Virus record (IMG/VR): IMGVR_UViG_3300017824_000068
Span: 1 to 21,156 of that record
From: a virus
Reading direction: 5' to 3' (one strand)
Length of the DNA: 21,156 nt
Part shown: in pieces, positions 6,420 to 14,966 of the stretch
Layout of the letters: every line of letters begins with the position of its first letter
Numbering within the stretch: position 1 is the first letter of the stretch
Notes under the pieces: generated by a model
Seen by the model: only the letters and a program-made list of their open reading frames with translations
What the model was told of the DNA's origin: nothing
Database searches by the model: none
Made by a program: the position numbers and the translations under genes

Positions 6420-7223
6420 ATGGCAGACCAACAAACAGTTATTACAAATCAAGTAGGAGACAGACGTCTTAGTCCTACTGATTGGCGAGCAAAAATAGGT
6501 CCGTACAAAAAAGCAGACTTTGACCAAATATTTGGTCCTAACTTGAAAAACAAAGAAATGAGACAGATCCTAGGTCACGGCGAAGGAGAAGAATCAGGAA
6601 ATAGAAATGATACACTATTAGCACCACTTAAAGAAATAGGCGGCATCATATATCCATATACTCCTACAATACTTGTGACAGGACAAGCAAACTATAATGA
6701 AATGACGTTTACTCATTATAACTATCCTATATACAGTTTTATGCACAGCACACCGCCTGTGTTCACAGTGAGTGGACCGTTTACAGCAAATAATGTAAAT
6801 GAGGCAAGATATTTATTAGCAGTTTTAAACTTTTTAAAAATAGCAACAAAGGCTCAGAACGGAAGAGGAGCAATGAACACAGGATTTAGAGTGCCTCCTG
6901 TGTTAGCATTTAGTTACCTAGGCCCAAATGGTTATGACAAAGTTCCGGTTGTTGTTAGAACTTATTCTTATCAGTTAAGAGACGATGTGGATTATGTACC
7001 AGTCGATACTCAAGACTATTTTGCAACTAAGGCAATATATAAAGAAGAAGCAGACAATCTATTTTTACATCAACGAGATGGTTCAGATAACTTTACAACT
7101 TATGTGCCGAGTAGTGTTGATATATTAATAGATTTAGCACCACAGTATAATCCTGCAGAATTGAGAAAAAGGTTTGACTTAGATCTGATGACTCAAGGTT
7201 CATTAGGAGGTAAGTATACATAA
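6420..7223 (+). CDS. 48: Baseplate tail tube cap, gp48-like
   Basis: A 267-residue protein likely to sit between baseplate and tail tube. The middle (VFTVSGPFTANNVNEARYLL, 124-143) and the end (a segment starting YVPSSVDILIDLAPQYNP, then RKRFDLD and MTQGSLGG) resemble gp48-type tube-cap proteins of marine T4-like phages; VFTWDL in T4 gp48 occupies the comparable place. It is shorter than T4 gp48 (364). The alternative is gp54, the tube initiator, since both share a tail-tube fold. It is first in a late operon, has a strong AGGAG, and its stop overlaps the next start by one base (TAATG). Confidence 0.6.
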   Translation: MADQQTVITNQVGDRRLSPTDWRAKIGPYKKADFDQIFGPNLKNKEMRQILGHGEGEESGNRNDTLLAPLKEIGGIIYPYTPTILVTGQANYNEMTFTHYNYPIYSFMHSTPPVFTVSGPFTANNVNEARYLLAVLNFLKIATKAQNGRGAMNTGFRVPPVLAFSYLGPNGYDKVPVVVRTYSYQLRDDVDYVPVDTQDYFATKAIYKEEADNLFLHQRDGSDNFTTYVPSSVDILIDLAPQYNPAELRKRFDLDLMTQGSLGGKYT

Positions 7224-7519
7224 TGTCAGCAACCAAAAACAGTTTTGTTAAAAATGCAAAAGAAAGAGACTTTTATTTAGATATAAATTATTTAAATCTC
7301 AAAGGATTCAAACCATCTGTAACAGACGTTACTATTACAATAGACAAAAGAACAGAAAATAGACCAGACTTACTTGCTCACGAATTATATGCTGATTCGA
7401 ATCTATGGTGGGTGTTTACATTAAGAAACCCAGACCTTTTAAAAGACCCAGTTGGAGATATGGTGGCTGGTTTAAAAATTAAGGTACCTACTTTAGAAAG
7501 AGTACAAGAAAGGTTATAA
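7223..7519 (+). CDS. 53: Baseplate wedge protein gp53
   Basis: A 98-residue protein with the gp53 core: ENRPDLLAHELYADSNLWW (residues 45-63), then RNPDLLKDPVGD and a C-terminal KIKVPTLERV. The pattern 'RPDLLA-x-LY-x(4)-LWW', then 'NP-x-DP', is typical of gp53, which joins wedges into the hexagonal baseplate. T4 gp53 is about twice as long, so this is the compact form seen in marine relatives. Both ends are coupled to neighbours through one-base TAATG overlaps. Its place just before hub genes and gp5 matches the T4 order 53-5. Confidence 0.8.
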   Translation: MSATKNSFVKNAKERDFYLDINYLNLKGFKPSVTDVTITIDKRTENRPDLLAHELYADSNLWWVFTLRNPDLLKDPVGDMVAGLKIKVPTLERVQERL

Positions 7520-10518
7520 TGTCATTAGATAATTATTCAGGTCCAAGTAGAGAATGTCCGTTTGTACAAGGCGGCTTTATACCTTCTAATGTCCTAGACG
7601 AATATTCCACAGTTACTTACAATTTAAAGTTGTATATGTTAGGCTTAAAGTCTATTGTTAGTGGAGCAGGTGAAGGTGGGTTAGGACTAATTAGGGACGA
7701 AGATAATGAATTAATTATTGCTCAAACAGGCGTAACAGATATTAAAATAGATGATTTAGTTATTCAATCTGTAATAGGAGGAGGAGGTGAAGCAGGATCG
7801 TCTAACAGTATAGGCACAGACATAACTTTTAAACTTACTCAGCCTTTACGTTGCGATTTAATGGAAAGACTTTTAGCGGCTCAAGAAGCCTTAAATTTAA
7901 AACCCTTCCAAGAGTTTCCATTATTTTTAGAAATAGGATTTACAGGAGGGCAACAATTTCTTAATAGTAATGGAGAGAAATATGAAGCACCAACTAAAAT
8001 TTTAAGAATTTTATTTTCAGATTTTGATTTGCTTATTCAAAGTAATTCAACAGAATATCAATTTAGATGTGTAGGGTATGAAGACGGTTTATTTAAAGCG
8101 GCAAAAGACCGAAGAGAATCTTTGAATAAATTTCAAATAGTTTATCAAACAATAGGAGAAGGGTTAAGACACTTAGGAGATGCTTTTACTAGATTAAATC
8201 GAGATGCATATAGTGATAAAATCAGAGAAACCAAGGAAGTTTTAAACGAACCGCCAGGTCAAACACCATATGATATACACGAATTTGACACTTCGAAGAT
8301 TTATCCAGAGGCAGGCGAATCAGCAGTTAGCCAAGAAGAACAAAGAATTTTACAAAATTGGCCCTCATCTCTTTTGAATTTAGAAAACAAAATCGAAACT
8401 TACAAATATTCTCAAAATGTTTTGGTAGATATGAGCGAGTTGGATTTGGAAAAACAAGAAAGCCTTACAATAGCACCTACGGCTGATCCTAATCCAGGAT
8501 TTAATTATCTTGTGTCTAGTTTCCCAGCACAGACAGATATTGTTACAGCCGCACAGAAGTTGGTGCTAAAAGATCCTCAATTTAACGACAAAACCGTAAG
8601 AGTAGAAAGAGGCAAAAGCATTTCAGATATTAAAAAAGCAATACCAAAAGATTTTGATTTTTCACAAGGAGCAGTATGGTGGTTCGATGTACACACTGAT
8701 GTAGCACCAATTGGATTAAATTATGTACACAATAGAGTTGCTTATAAGTACACACATAAAATTTCCTTAAGAAGAGTTTATGCATCTATGTTTTTAAATA
8801 CAGACGAAATGCTTAAAATACCTGAGGAAGGAAAGTTAAACATTCAAAAAGAACTTAATGCCATAACACATAGATATTATCCATATATTTTTACAGGTCA
8901 AAACGACCAAATATTAAATGCTAGAATATATGATAATTCTGGTAGTGCGATGATGTTGACATTGCCTTCCGGTGGTGTAGATTTAAAATCTAGAATCAGG
9001 CAAAGTGAATTAGCAAAAAAAGATGAAAATGAAATTGCCGCAGAATTTGAACAAAAATATCTTGCTGGTGTTTTAAGCCAATTAGACGTTGCAAAGTATG
9101 TTACTAAATTACAAACACAAGTAGAAGATGTAATTGTAAAAGGTGCTCAAGCAACTGTACAAGATTTTCAACGTGTTGTTACGTTAGCAAGAACAAAAGG
9201 TTTCAGTGCGTTATTAGGTGGCGATATTGATTTTGTAAACACTAGAATAGATCCAAAACTATTAGGAAGAATTAGTCCAATCGGAGAAGCAATTACAAAA
9301 TTTGACGAACGTCTGAACAAAGCAAAGTCGTTGGTAGAAGATATTAGAAACCTAGAAGATACAATTAGTGATGAATTTGGACAAGTAGGCGAAGATATAA
9401 TGAAAGACTTCTTGGCAAAAGCCACAGATGTTGAAAATATATTTAAACAAAAGATTGAAGAATTTACAGGTCCGTTGAGGTCAGGTCTACTTGCTCCTAT
9501 ACAAGAACAATACGATGCATTTAAAAATGATATGCAAGGCATATTAACAGACAATGGACCATTATTAGGAAACTTGGGAATCGAAGATGAATTCCAAGAA
9601 TTTTTCGATAATGTGTTTGACCCCGTAGACAGTTTACTTTCTGAAATAAACAGCACATTAGATAGCCTTACAGACTTTGATGGGTTATTAGGAGATATGA
9701 TAGAAGGGTTTGCAGATCCTAGAGTTATAGAATTAAGTGAAGATGACATTCCAGTAAAATATTTAGATGATATTTTAGAAGTGGGTGGGTTTGACAAAAT
9801 TAGAGATATGAATGACTTACCTAAAGGCGTTACAACAGGTCCTGATGTAGACAAAGTGGTTGCAGATGAAGACAAAGTAGGAGACCTTAGTATAACTAAA
9901 AATGCTATGGAGTTATTATATCACCAAAACACATATCCAGCATTCTTAAAAACAGTAGAATTAGAAATAAAAGGAGACCCATATTGGTTACCAGGCACTA
10001 TTAAAACTTCAGGCCCTAAACAAGAAGTACCAGGAATGACAAAGGTTACAGAAGCACTACTCAATAAAAATACATATTTGCCTAGTTATTTTGAAAGGTA
10101 TTTCATCTTTAGTTTTGCAACACCAGACTATGATGTAGCATTAGGAAAAGCATCAACGCCAAACCACGGAAGGTATACAGGTTATTATATTGTAACAAAT
10201 GTAGAGCATAATTTTACAGGAGGATTATACACTTGTAGAATTACTGGATCGAAGAATGAAAGGATAGCACACCCTAAGAAGTTAAATAGTGAAGTCGAAG
10301 AAAATAATTCAGATGAAGGACCAATTGAATTCGAAAGGCCTCTAAACATCACAATGCCTATATATTATCAAGAAGGCGGTGAATACGACGGACAATATTT
10401 AGACGCCGCAGGGGAATTTTGGACAACAGAAGAAATACAAGAATGGCAAAGCAGACAAAATTCAGATGATAGTAATAACAATGCAGAAAATCCAGTTGAC
10501 ACAGGCGGAGATGGCTAA
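7519..10518 (+). CDS. Large baseplate hub-like structural protein
   Basis: A 999-residue protein between gp53 and gp5. The N-terminal part (VLDEYSTVTYNLKLYML, 25-41; a segment around TDITFKLTQPLRCDLMERLL; FPLFLEIGFTGG) looks like the beta-rich hub domains of the gp27/gpD type. The C-terminal end (YYIVTNVEHNFTGGLYTCRI then a SKNERI motif) is typical of tail hub proteins that hold the spike. Between them lies a long charged, coiled-coil-like region (about residues 490-740). T4 gp27 is 391 residues, so this would be a hub protein with a large central insertion. Adjacency to the gp5 spike agrees. Exact homology is inferred; 'large virion structural protein' is the safe call. Confidence 0.6.
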   Translation: MSLDNYSGPSRECPFVQGGFIPSNVLDEYSTVTYNLKLYMLGLKSIVSGAGEGGLGLIRDEDNELIIAQTGVTDIKIDDLVIQSVIGGGGEAGSSNSIGTDITFKLTQPLRCDLMERLLAAQEALNLKPFQEFPLFLEIGFTGGQQFLNSNGEKYEAPTKILRILFSDFDLLIQSNSTEYQFRCVGYEDGLFKAAKDRRESLNKFQIVYQTIGEGLRHLGDAFTRLNRDAYSDKIRETKEVLNEPPGQTPYDIHEFDTSKIYPEAGESAVSQEEQRILQNWPSSLLNLENKIETYKYSQNVLVDMSELDLEKQESLTIAPTADPNPGFNYLVSSFPAQTDIVTAAQKLVLKDPQFNDKTVRVERGKSISDIKKAIPKDFDFSQGAVWWFDVHTDVAPIGLNYVHNRVAYKYTHKISLRRVYASMFLNTDEMLKIPEEGKLNIQKELNAITHRYYPYIFTGQNDQILNARIYDNSGSAMMLTLPSGGVDLKSRIRQSELAKKDENEIAAEFEQKYLAGVLSQLDVAKYVTKLQTQVEDVIVKGAQATVQDFQRVVTLARTKGFSALLGGDIDFVNTRIDPKLLGRISPIGEAITKFDERLNKAKSLVEDIRNLEDTISDEFGQVGEDIMKDFLAKATDVENIFKQKIEEFTGPLRSGLLAPIQEQYDAFKNDMQGILTDNGPLLGNLGIEDEFQEFFDNVFDPVDSLLSEINSTLDSLTDFDGLLGDMIEGFADPRVIELSEDDIPVKYLDDILEVGGFDKIRDMNDLPKGVTTGPDVDKVVADEDKVGDLSITKNAMELLYHQNTYPAFLKTVELEIKGDPYWLPGTIKTSGPKQEVPGMTKVTEALLNKNTYLPSYFERYFIFSFATPDYDVALGKASTPNHGRYTGYYIVTNVEHNFTGGLYTCRITGSKNERIAHPKKLNSEVEENNSDEGPIEFERPLNITMPIYYQEGGEYDGQYLDAAGEFWTTEEIQEWQSRQNSDDSNNNAENPVDTGGDG

Positions 10519-12530
10519 TGGCAAAAATAACTAGAACAAATAGACAAACTCCTTCAGAAAGAGTAGCCAACAAAGATGAAAAATTTTATGGAGTCTACAA
10601 ATGCGAAGTTGTTAATACATCAGATCCTAACAGAGATGGCAGACTGTTTGTAAAAAATCAATTAGTAGGCGATAGTTTTTGGGTAACCTGGACAACACCT
10701 TTTGGTGGAGTTGCTAATAACAATCCAGTTGAAGGCGGAACAGAATATGCAGAAACACAAACCAGTTATGGTATGTGGATGGTGCCACCTGATATAGGAA
10801 ATGAAGTTATTGTAGCATTTGAAGGAGGAGATATTAATAGAGGATTTTGCCTAGGATGTGTGCAACCTTCACAAATGAATCATATGGTACCTGGTATCCC
10901 TGCAGGTGTTACCCACGACGGAAATGTACTACCAGTCACAGAAAAAGACAAAACGTCTAATGAAAAACAAGATACAGCATACAAGTACAGAACAGGCTCT
11001 AATAAATTAGATGCAGACGGAGGCGCTCACGCGGCGCACGATCCTTTAACGGCGGTGCTAGAAGCACAAGGCATTAGTACTGATTGGCCAAGGGGTCTAA
11101 CAAGTAGTGGTGCTAGAAGAGAATCGCCCAGTCAGGTATTTGGTATTTTGACTCCAGGTCCACTGAAGTCAGTATCAGGAACAAGAGATGGCGGACACCA
11201 ATTTATTTTAGATGACCATCCAGACGACAGCCAAATAAGATTGCGTACAAAAAATGGTATGCAAATTTTATTACACGACACAACAGATACAATCTTTATT
11301 ATAAACAAATTTGGCACAGGTTGGATCGAGATAGATGGACAAGGAAATATGGATTTCTTTGCAGACGGAAATTTTAGTGTTAGAGCAAGGGGAGATGTAA
11401 ATTTAAGAGGCGATAATAATGTAAACATAGAAGCAGGTGGCGATGTTAATATTAAAGCAAGAAATGATAATCCTGTACCTAGCGAAATAGATGGATTAAG
11501 TTTAAGTATAGAAGGCGGCAAGCCTAAAGTAGGACTTAAACTTTCTAGCAAATATGGAATTATTCACCCTGCAGATAACCTAGGTAGAGGAGACCCAATT
11601 TGGGAAACACTACAATTAGGCAGAATGCACAGTAAAGGTGGTCGAGTAAATATACACGGCGTAAACGGAATGAATTTGAGAAACGATTACGGTGGTGTTA
11701 GAATTAGCAGTAAACAAGGCAAGGTAGGGTTAAGAGGCAAGCCTGTAAATATTCATTCTTATGGTGTAATGGGAATTAAGTCTAGCATACCGTTGCCTGA
11801 TCCTTCTTTACAAAGCCAATTGGAAAATGCCTATGGGGCAATAGAGGGTGCTATAGGAGATGCGGCATCAGGATTACTAAATGGCGAAGGACTTAATTTA
11901 TCTAACCCATTAGAAGCATTTATTCCTAGAGGAGGTTTACAAGTAGACATAGTAGGAGATATTGTTATTAATAACGGTATTACTCCTGGTACTGTGAAAG
12001 ATGCTGTACTGGATGGCGATTTAGAAGAAGCGGCTACATCAGCCGCCGCGGCACAGTTTATACCAGGTAACTTCTATATGAACAGTATGGGATTGATGTT
12101 ACAAACAGCACCTTTAGGTATTATGTTGAATACTGCCCCTATACCAACAATGAAGTCTGCTAGTAGTGTAGGAAATGCTAGAAAGCCAAGTTCATCAAGA
12201 AAAACAAACACAATAACAACTCAAAGCAGTATAGGACTAAGCCTTGGAGGAGCAGTAAACATCAAACGTGTTGCACAACAAGGTGCAGGTATAGGCTTAG
12301 ACAGCATCAAAGAAAGAGTTATAGGCACTATAGCAGAAGGTTTAGTAGGTGGCGGCTCTCCGTATGCATCTACACCGTCTGTATTACCAGAAATGCAAGG
12401 AGCACCAGACAGTATTATTTCAAGATGGAATAGTTACCAGCCTAGTCCAAGTAGAAAAGATTTAGGTTCTAATCCTTTATTTAAAGCAGTAAGTGGGTTC
12501 TTGACCAAAGTTACAGGCGGAGATGGGTAA
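10518..12530 (+). CDS. 5: gp5-like baseplate spike protein, no lysozyme domain seen
   Basis: A 670-residue central-spike protein. Residues about 20-130 form the OB-fold domain of the gp5/VgrG family (FYGVYKCEVVNTSDPNRDGR, then MWMVPPDIGNEVIVAFEGGD and GFCLGCV). About 200-320 resembles the VgrG/gp5 stalk: FGILTPGPLKSVSG, GHQFILDDHPDDSQIRLRT, then 8-residue repeats GDVNLRGD / NNVNIEAG / GDVNIKAR that build a triple-stranded beta-helix. T4 gp5 has a lysozyme domain between OB and helix; none is recognisable here. The C-terminal 350 residues are Gly/Ala/Ser-rich and not assigned. The start overlaps the previous stop by one base (TAATG). Confidence 0.85.
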   Translation: MAKITRTNRQTPSERVANKDEKFYGVYKCEVVNTSDPNRDGRLFVKNQLVGDSFWVTWTTPFGGVANNNPVEGGTEYAETQTSYGMWMVPPDIGNEVIVAFEGGDINRGFCLGCVQPSQMNHMVPGIPAGVTHDGNVLPVTEKDKTSNEKQDTAYKYRTGSNKLDADGGAHAAHDPLTAVLEAQGISTDWPRGLTSSGARRESPSQVFGILTPGPLKSVSGTRDGGHQFILDDHPDDSQIRLRTKNGMQILLHDTTDTIFIINKFGTGWIEIDGQGNMDFFADGNFSVRARGDVNLRGDNNVNIEAGGDVNIKARNDNPVPSEIDGLSLSIEGGKPKVGLKLSSKYGIIHPADNLGRGDPIWETLQLGRMHSKGGRVNIHGVNGMNLRNDYGGVRISSKQGKVGLRGKPVNIHSYGVMGIKSSIPLPDPSLQSQLENAYGAIEGAIGDAASGLLNGEGLNLSNPLEAFIPRGGLQVDIVGDIVINNGITPGTVKDAVLDGDLEEAATSAAAAQFIPGNFYMNSMGLMLQTAPLGIMLNTAPIPTMKSASSVGNARKPSSSRKTNTITTQSSIGLSLGGAVNIKRVAQQGAGIGLDSIKERVIGTIAEGLVGGGSPYASTPSVLPEMQGAPDSIISRWNSYQPSPSRKDLGSNPLFKAVSGFLTKVTGGDG

Positions 12531-13309
12531 TGACTACTTATATCGGACAACTGGATGATTTAGATGTAAAGCCGGCTCCATATCAAACTCCCAAGACAGT
12601 ATTTGCAGGAATTGGATACACAGCAGAAGGAGTTCCTCAATATAAAAAAATATCAGTAAAACCAGAAACGTTTTATGATCCTGTAACACTTACACTAAAT
12701 GACGAAGGCGATGAAGTGTTAGACAATATGTTTGATTTTTTTCCACTGGATCTAGCAAATAGAGGTGTAGTTGGATTTTCACACAAATTAACAGAAAGTG
12801 AAAAAAGAGAAAAAGTTATTGCTTACAATAAAAATAGTTTCCTGGATCCTTCATCGAATAAAATACAAGAACTTATTTTAAAATATAAAGATATATTAGT
12901 GCCCACTTCGACATTTGGTCTTATAAATTTTGATTTGAATAATATACCACAGAGTTTTATAAAAATTAAAAAAGAAGACATAACATTGGTAAGTTTAATT
13001 TTACCTATAATGCCAACACCATCTCGCGAAATATTTCAATTAGATAAAAACAAAGCACAACAAACAGTACAAAAAAATGTTAAAACCCTTTTAACACAAA
13101 GAATGTTTAACAGTTTAGTTGGTTGTGCAATGTTACTTACAGAATCAGATTTTGTTGCCAACCAAGGCATACAAAGTTTAAACAAAGGAATATACAATGA
13201 GTTTCCTACTTTACTACTTAGAGAAGTAGATGAAATAGTAAATTCTCAAGAATATACTTATTTTTATAACCTAATGAAATATTATACTTTTGTAAATTCA
13301 GCAAGTTGA
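12530..13309 (+). CDS. Conserved-looking baseplate-operon protein, unknown function
   Basis: A 259-residue protein that I do not recognise. The N-terminus (MTTYIGQLDDLDVKPAPYQT) is extended and polar, the middle is Lys-rich with VTLTLNDEGDEVLDNMFDF, and the C-terminal third appears helical. There is no signal peptide or membrane segment. It is the last gene of the late operon, coupled to gp5 by a one-base overlap, which points to a baseplate or hub accessory role. Its 3' end overlaps the convergent coiled-coil gene by 28 bp, so transcripts of the two strands are antisense to each other there. No terminator is visible. Confidence 0.75.
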   Translation: MTTYIGQLDDLDVKPAPYQTPKTVFAGIGYTAEGVPQYKKISVKPETFYDPVTLTLNDEGDEVLDNMFDFFPLDLANRGVVGFSHKLTESEKREKVIAYNKNSFLDPSSNKIQELILKYKDILVPTSTFGLINFDLNNIPQSFIKIKKEDITLVSLILPIMPTPSREIFQLDKNKAQQTVQKNVKTLLTQRMFNSLVGCAMLLTESDFVANQGIQSLNKGIYNEFPTLLLREVDEIVNSQEYTYFYNLMKYYTFVNSAS

Positions 13310-13515
13310 TTTTTTAAAATATTCAACTCGCTTTGTAAGTCAGCCGCTTTTACCAATGCTCTGTACTTTTGCTCTTGCTCTTCTGCAACAGACTTTTCTA
13401 ACATTTCAATTCGACTTCTTAGATTATTGCACTCGTTGTTTTTTTCAACAAGCATAACTCTAAGTTCTTCTTCGAGTGTATTGTTAGTATATTTTTTTAT
13501 AATTGATTCGGTCAT
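13282..13515 (-). CDS. Small coiled-coil protein
   Basis: A 77-residue protein, almost wholly charged heptad-like sequence from EEELRVMLVEKNNECNN to the end, predicted as one long coiled coil. There is no recognisable domain. Its start overlaps the stop of the upstream gene by one base (TAATG), so it is coupled to it. It is the last gene of the minus-strand cassette and converges on, and overlaps by 28 bp, the late baseplate operon. Confidence 0.65.
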   Translation of the reverse strand: MTESIIKKYTNNTLEEELRVMLVEKNNECNNLRSRIEMLEKSVAEEQEQKYRALVKAADLQSELNILKNQLAEFTKV

Positions 13516-13775
13516 TATCTTGCTTGTGAGACAATTTGTTTGATTTGTACTAATTCGGTGATATCTTCAAACCTCTTAGTCCTATAATTGTTTAATTCAA
13601 CTATAGCATATTTTTTAGTTTTTGTATCATATACACCTACTGCTTTAATAAGACCTGTGTCCGGATCTTTATCTACACATTCTGCAACACGTCTATCTGC
13701 AGATTTATTTGGAAGTGTTGACACAATTTTATTGTATGTATCGATGATACGCCTATCGAGTTTACTGTATGACAA
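13515..13775 (-). CDS. Small protein with TTG start, unknown function
   Basis: An 86-residue protein starting at a TTG (13773-13775) with AAAGGAG 7 nt upstream; no ATG fits better, since the reading frame begins SYSKLDRRI directly after it. It includes DKDPDTGLIKAVGVYDTKTKKYAIVELNNY, cut here as DPDTGLIKAVGVYD then KKYAIVELNNY: a short beta-rich part, with predicted helices at both ends. I do not recognise the family. The ribosome binding site overlaps the stop of the preceding 51-residue gene, suggesting coupled translation. Confidence 0.65.
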   Translation of the reverse strand: MSYSKLDRRIIDTYNKIVSTLPNKSADRRVAECVDKDPDTGLIKAVGVYDTKTKKYAIVELNNYRTKRFEDITELVQIKQIVSQAR

Positions 13776-13787
13776 AAGGTTTCTCCT

Positions 13788-13943
13788 TTAGATTTTAGTC
13801 ATTTCTACTAAGTAGCCTAATGCAAGAAGTTCATCTGTTCTTTGATGTGCTTCTTGCCCCTTATAAATTCTCTTATCAGTAATCCAATTTGCATTGTTTC
13901 CTTTAACTGAGAACTTGTCAATATATTTAATTTTATATTGCAT
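13788..13943 (-). CDS. Very small protein (51 residues), unknown function
   Basis: An ATG at 13941-13943 opens a 51-residue frame (MQYKIKYIDKFSV...LGYLVEMTKI) ending in TAA at 13788-13790. It fills the gap between two co-directional genes, ends inside the ribosome binding site of the next one, and begins 22 nt after the previous stop. The composition (Lys/Tyr/Ile, mixed strand and helix) is like a real small phage protein. It lacks a clear Shine-Dalgarno sequence, so translation may depend on the upstream gene. Confidence 0.6.
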   Translation of the reverse strand: MQYKIKYIDKFSVKGNNANWITDKRIYKGQEAHQRTDELLALGYLVEMTKI

Positions 13944-13964
13944 AAAGGTACAATAAATGTGGCA

Positions 13965-14495
13965 TTATGATGCCTGTTTGACTTCCTTCATTAGTAATGA
14001 ACTTTCTGAAGGAAAAACTTCTTTGAATCCCATATCAGCAACTTGAAAAAACTTAGTGCCGTGAATAGTTCTTTCTGCAACAATGTCGCCTACTGAAAGT
14101 GAGTGCATATCTCTGTATGTAATTACTTCACCATCTTTACGAGTGATTGTTTTCCATTTGTAATCCAAAACGTGTTTATCAAATACAATATCTTCTTCGG
14201 TTTCTTCATCATAGTAATAACCGTTAAGTATCTTAAATACTTCTTCTAGGTCGTTTACTAGATATTCTTCCATTTGACCCCGCATCAATCCTGCATTTTC
14301 AGTGACCTTACACACTTTGGTGTAATGTGCAAAATCTTCAGGCTGAAATCCTTCTTTTCTAAAACTCATAGAATTTCTCATATGAGCCTCGTAAATTGGG
14401 AATTTTTCTTCAGCACCTTTATGACCCCTGTCATTGCTGTTGACATAGTCTCTTACTTCTTTGTTGATTTTGATTTGATAAATTTCGTAAAACAT
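13965..14495 (-). CDS. Hypothetical protein, marine-phage type
   Basis: A 176-residue acidic protein starting MFYEIYQIKINKEV, with VNSNDRGHKGAEEKFPIYEAH (cut: NDRGHKGAEEKFP) near residues 19-38 and HYTKVCKV at about 58-65. I have an impression of similar unassigned proteins in marine T4-like phages, but can name no function. The C-terminal part (DMHSLSVGDIVA, then FFQVADMGFKEV) looks like a small beta-barrel. AGGAG lies 5 nt before the ATG, and a perfect host-type promoter (14527-14555) lies just upstream, so it heads its own early transcription unit with the small genes that follow. Confidence 0.7.
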   Translation of the reverse strand: MFYEIYQIKINKEVRDYVNSNDRGHKGAEEKFPIYEAHMRNSMSFRKEGFQPEDFAHYTKVCKVTENAGLMRGQMEEYLVNDLEEVFKILNGYYYDEETEEDIVFDKHVLDYKWKTITRKDGEVITYRDMHSLSVGDIVAERTIHGTKFFQVADMGFKEVFPSESSLLMKEVKQAS

Positions 14496-14526
14496 AAAAA
14501 CTCCTACCTTTTTAAATTATACATAT

Positions 14527-14555
14527 ATTATACTAAATTCTAAGGTATGTGTCAA
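14527..14555 (-). promoter_or_regulatory. Host sigma-70-type early promoter inside accessory cassette
   Basis: Minus-strand TTGACA (14550-14555), a 17-nt spacer and TATAAT (14527-14532) form a perfect consensus, as at 6316-6344. Transcription should start near 14520, about 25 nt before the ATG at 14495. It separates 13282-14495 from the upstream peptidase gene, which ends 4 nt before the -35. Confidence 0.9.
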
Positions 14556-14558
14556 CCC

Positions 14559-14966
14559 CTACCAAAACATTTCTAACAGTTTTTCTTCTAAACCGTATGC
14601 TTCTATTTCCCAGGGTTTCTTTCTGTATGGAGTTTTTGAGTGGTCTTGTCTACACCACGTTTCTGTGCTAGGGTGTAAATCTCCCCTTATAAATTGTTTG
14701 GCGTGTACTAATTCGTGTGCTAGGTTAAGTGCTATTTCGTGTGCAGGGAGTTGACGTTTGCCGTGTTTCCTGCATATTTCTATTTCTGCAATCTTTTTAT
14801 CGCCCCAACATAACCCTAAATGGCCGCCATCGCAATGTGTAACTACACTTATATCCACAGTTACATCACGTCTAATTCTAGGCATAAGATGATGTATTAC
14901 ATCATCAGCAAATTGGGTCAGTCTTTTCTTTTGTTTAACTCTACCTTCAATGTTTAAAATTATCAT
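14559..14966 (-). CDS. Zincin-like metallopeptidase (SprT-like)
   Basis: A 135-residue protein with the zinc-binding and catalytic motif HELVH (residues 84-88, in LAHELVHAKQF) and a downstream Glu in PWEIEAY (E120 or E122) that could be the third zinc ligand. This is the minimal zincin core, as in SprT-like or small phage peptidases; cysteines at 53, 65 and 105 do not form an obvious zinc ribbon. The N-terminal 70 residues form the expected helix-sheet lead-in. The target is unknown. The start overlaps the end of the SGNH gene by 20 nt, so the two are co-translated. A cytoplasmic role (no signal peptide) is likely. Confidence 0.7.
   Translation of the reverse strand: MIILNIEGRVKQKKRLTQFADDVIHHLMPRIRRDVTVDISVVTHCDGGHLGLCWGDKKIAEIEICRKHGKRQLPAHEIALNLAHELVHAKQFIRGDLHPSTETWCRQDHSKTPYRKKPWEIEAYGLEEKLLEMFW

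Noticed and set aside
9168-9875. 235-codon minus-strand reading frame
   Set aside because: It is antisense to the large hub-like gene; Ser/Asn/Ile-rich composition is what the complement of an Asp/Glu/Leu-rich gene gives.
13588-13791. 67-codon plus-strand reading frame
   Set aside because: It is antisense to the TTG-start small gene, which has a strong ribosome binding site and coupled neighbours.
14164-14180. AAAACGTGTTTATC on the plus strand, similar to the late upstream element
   Set aside because: It lies inside a minus-strand coding region, has no GATAAATA at the right distance and no plus-strand gene follows.
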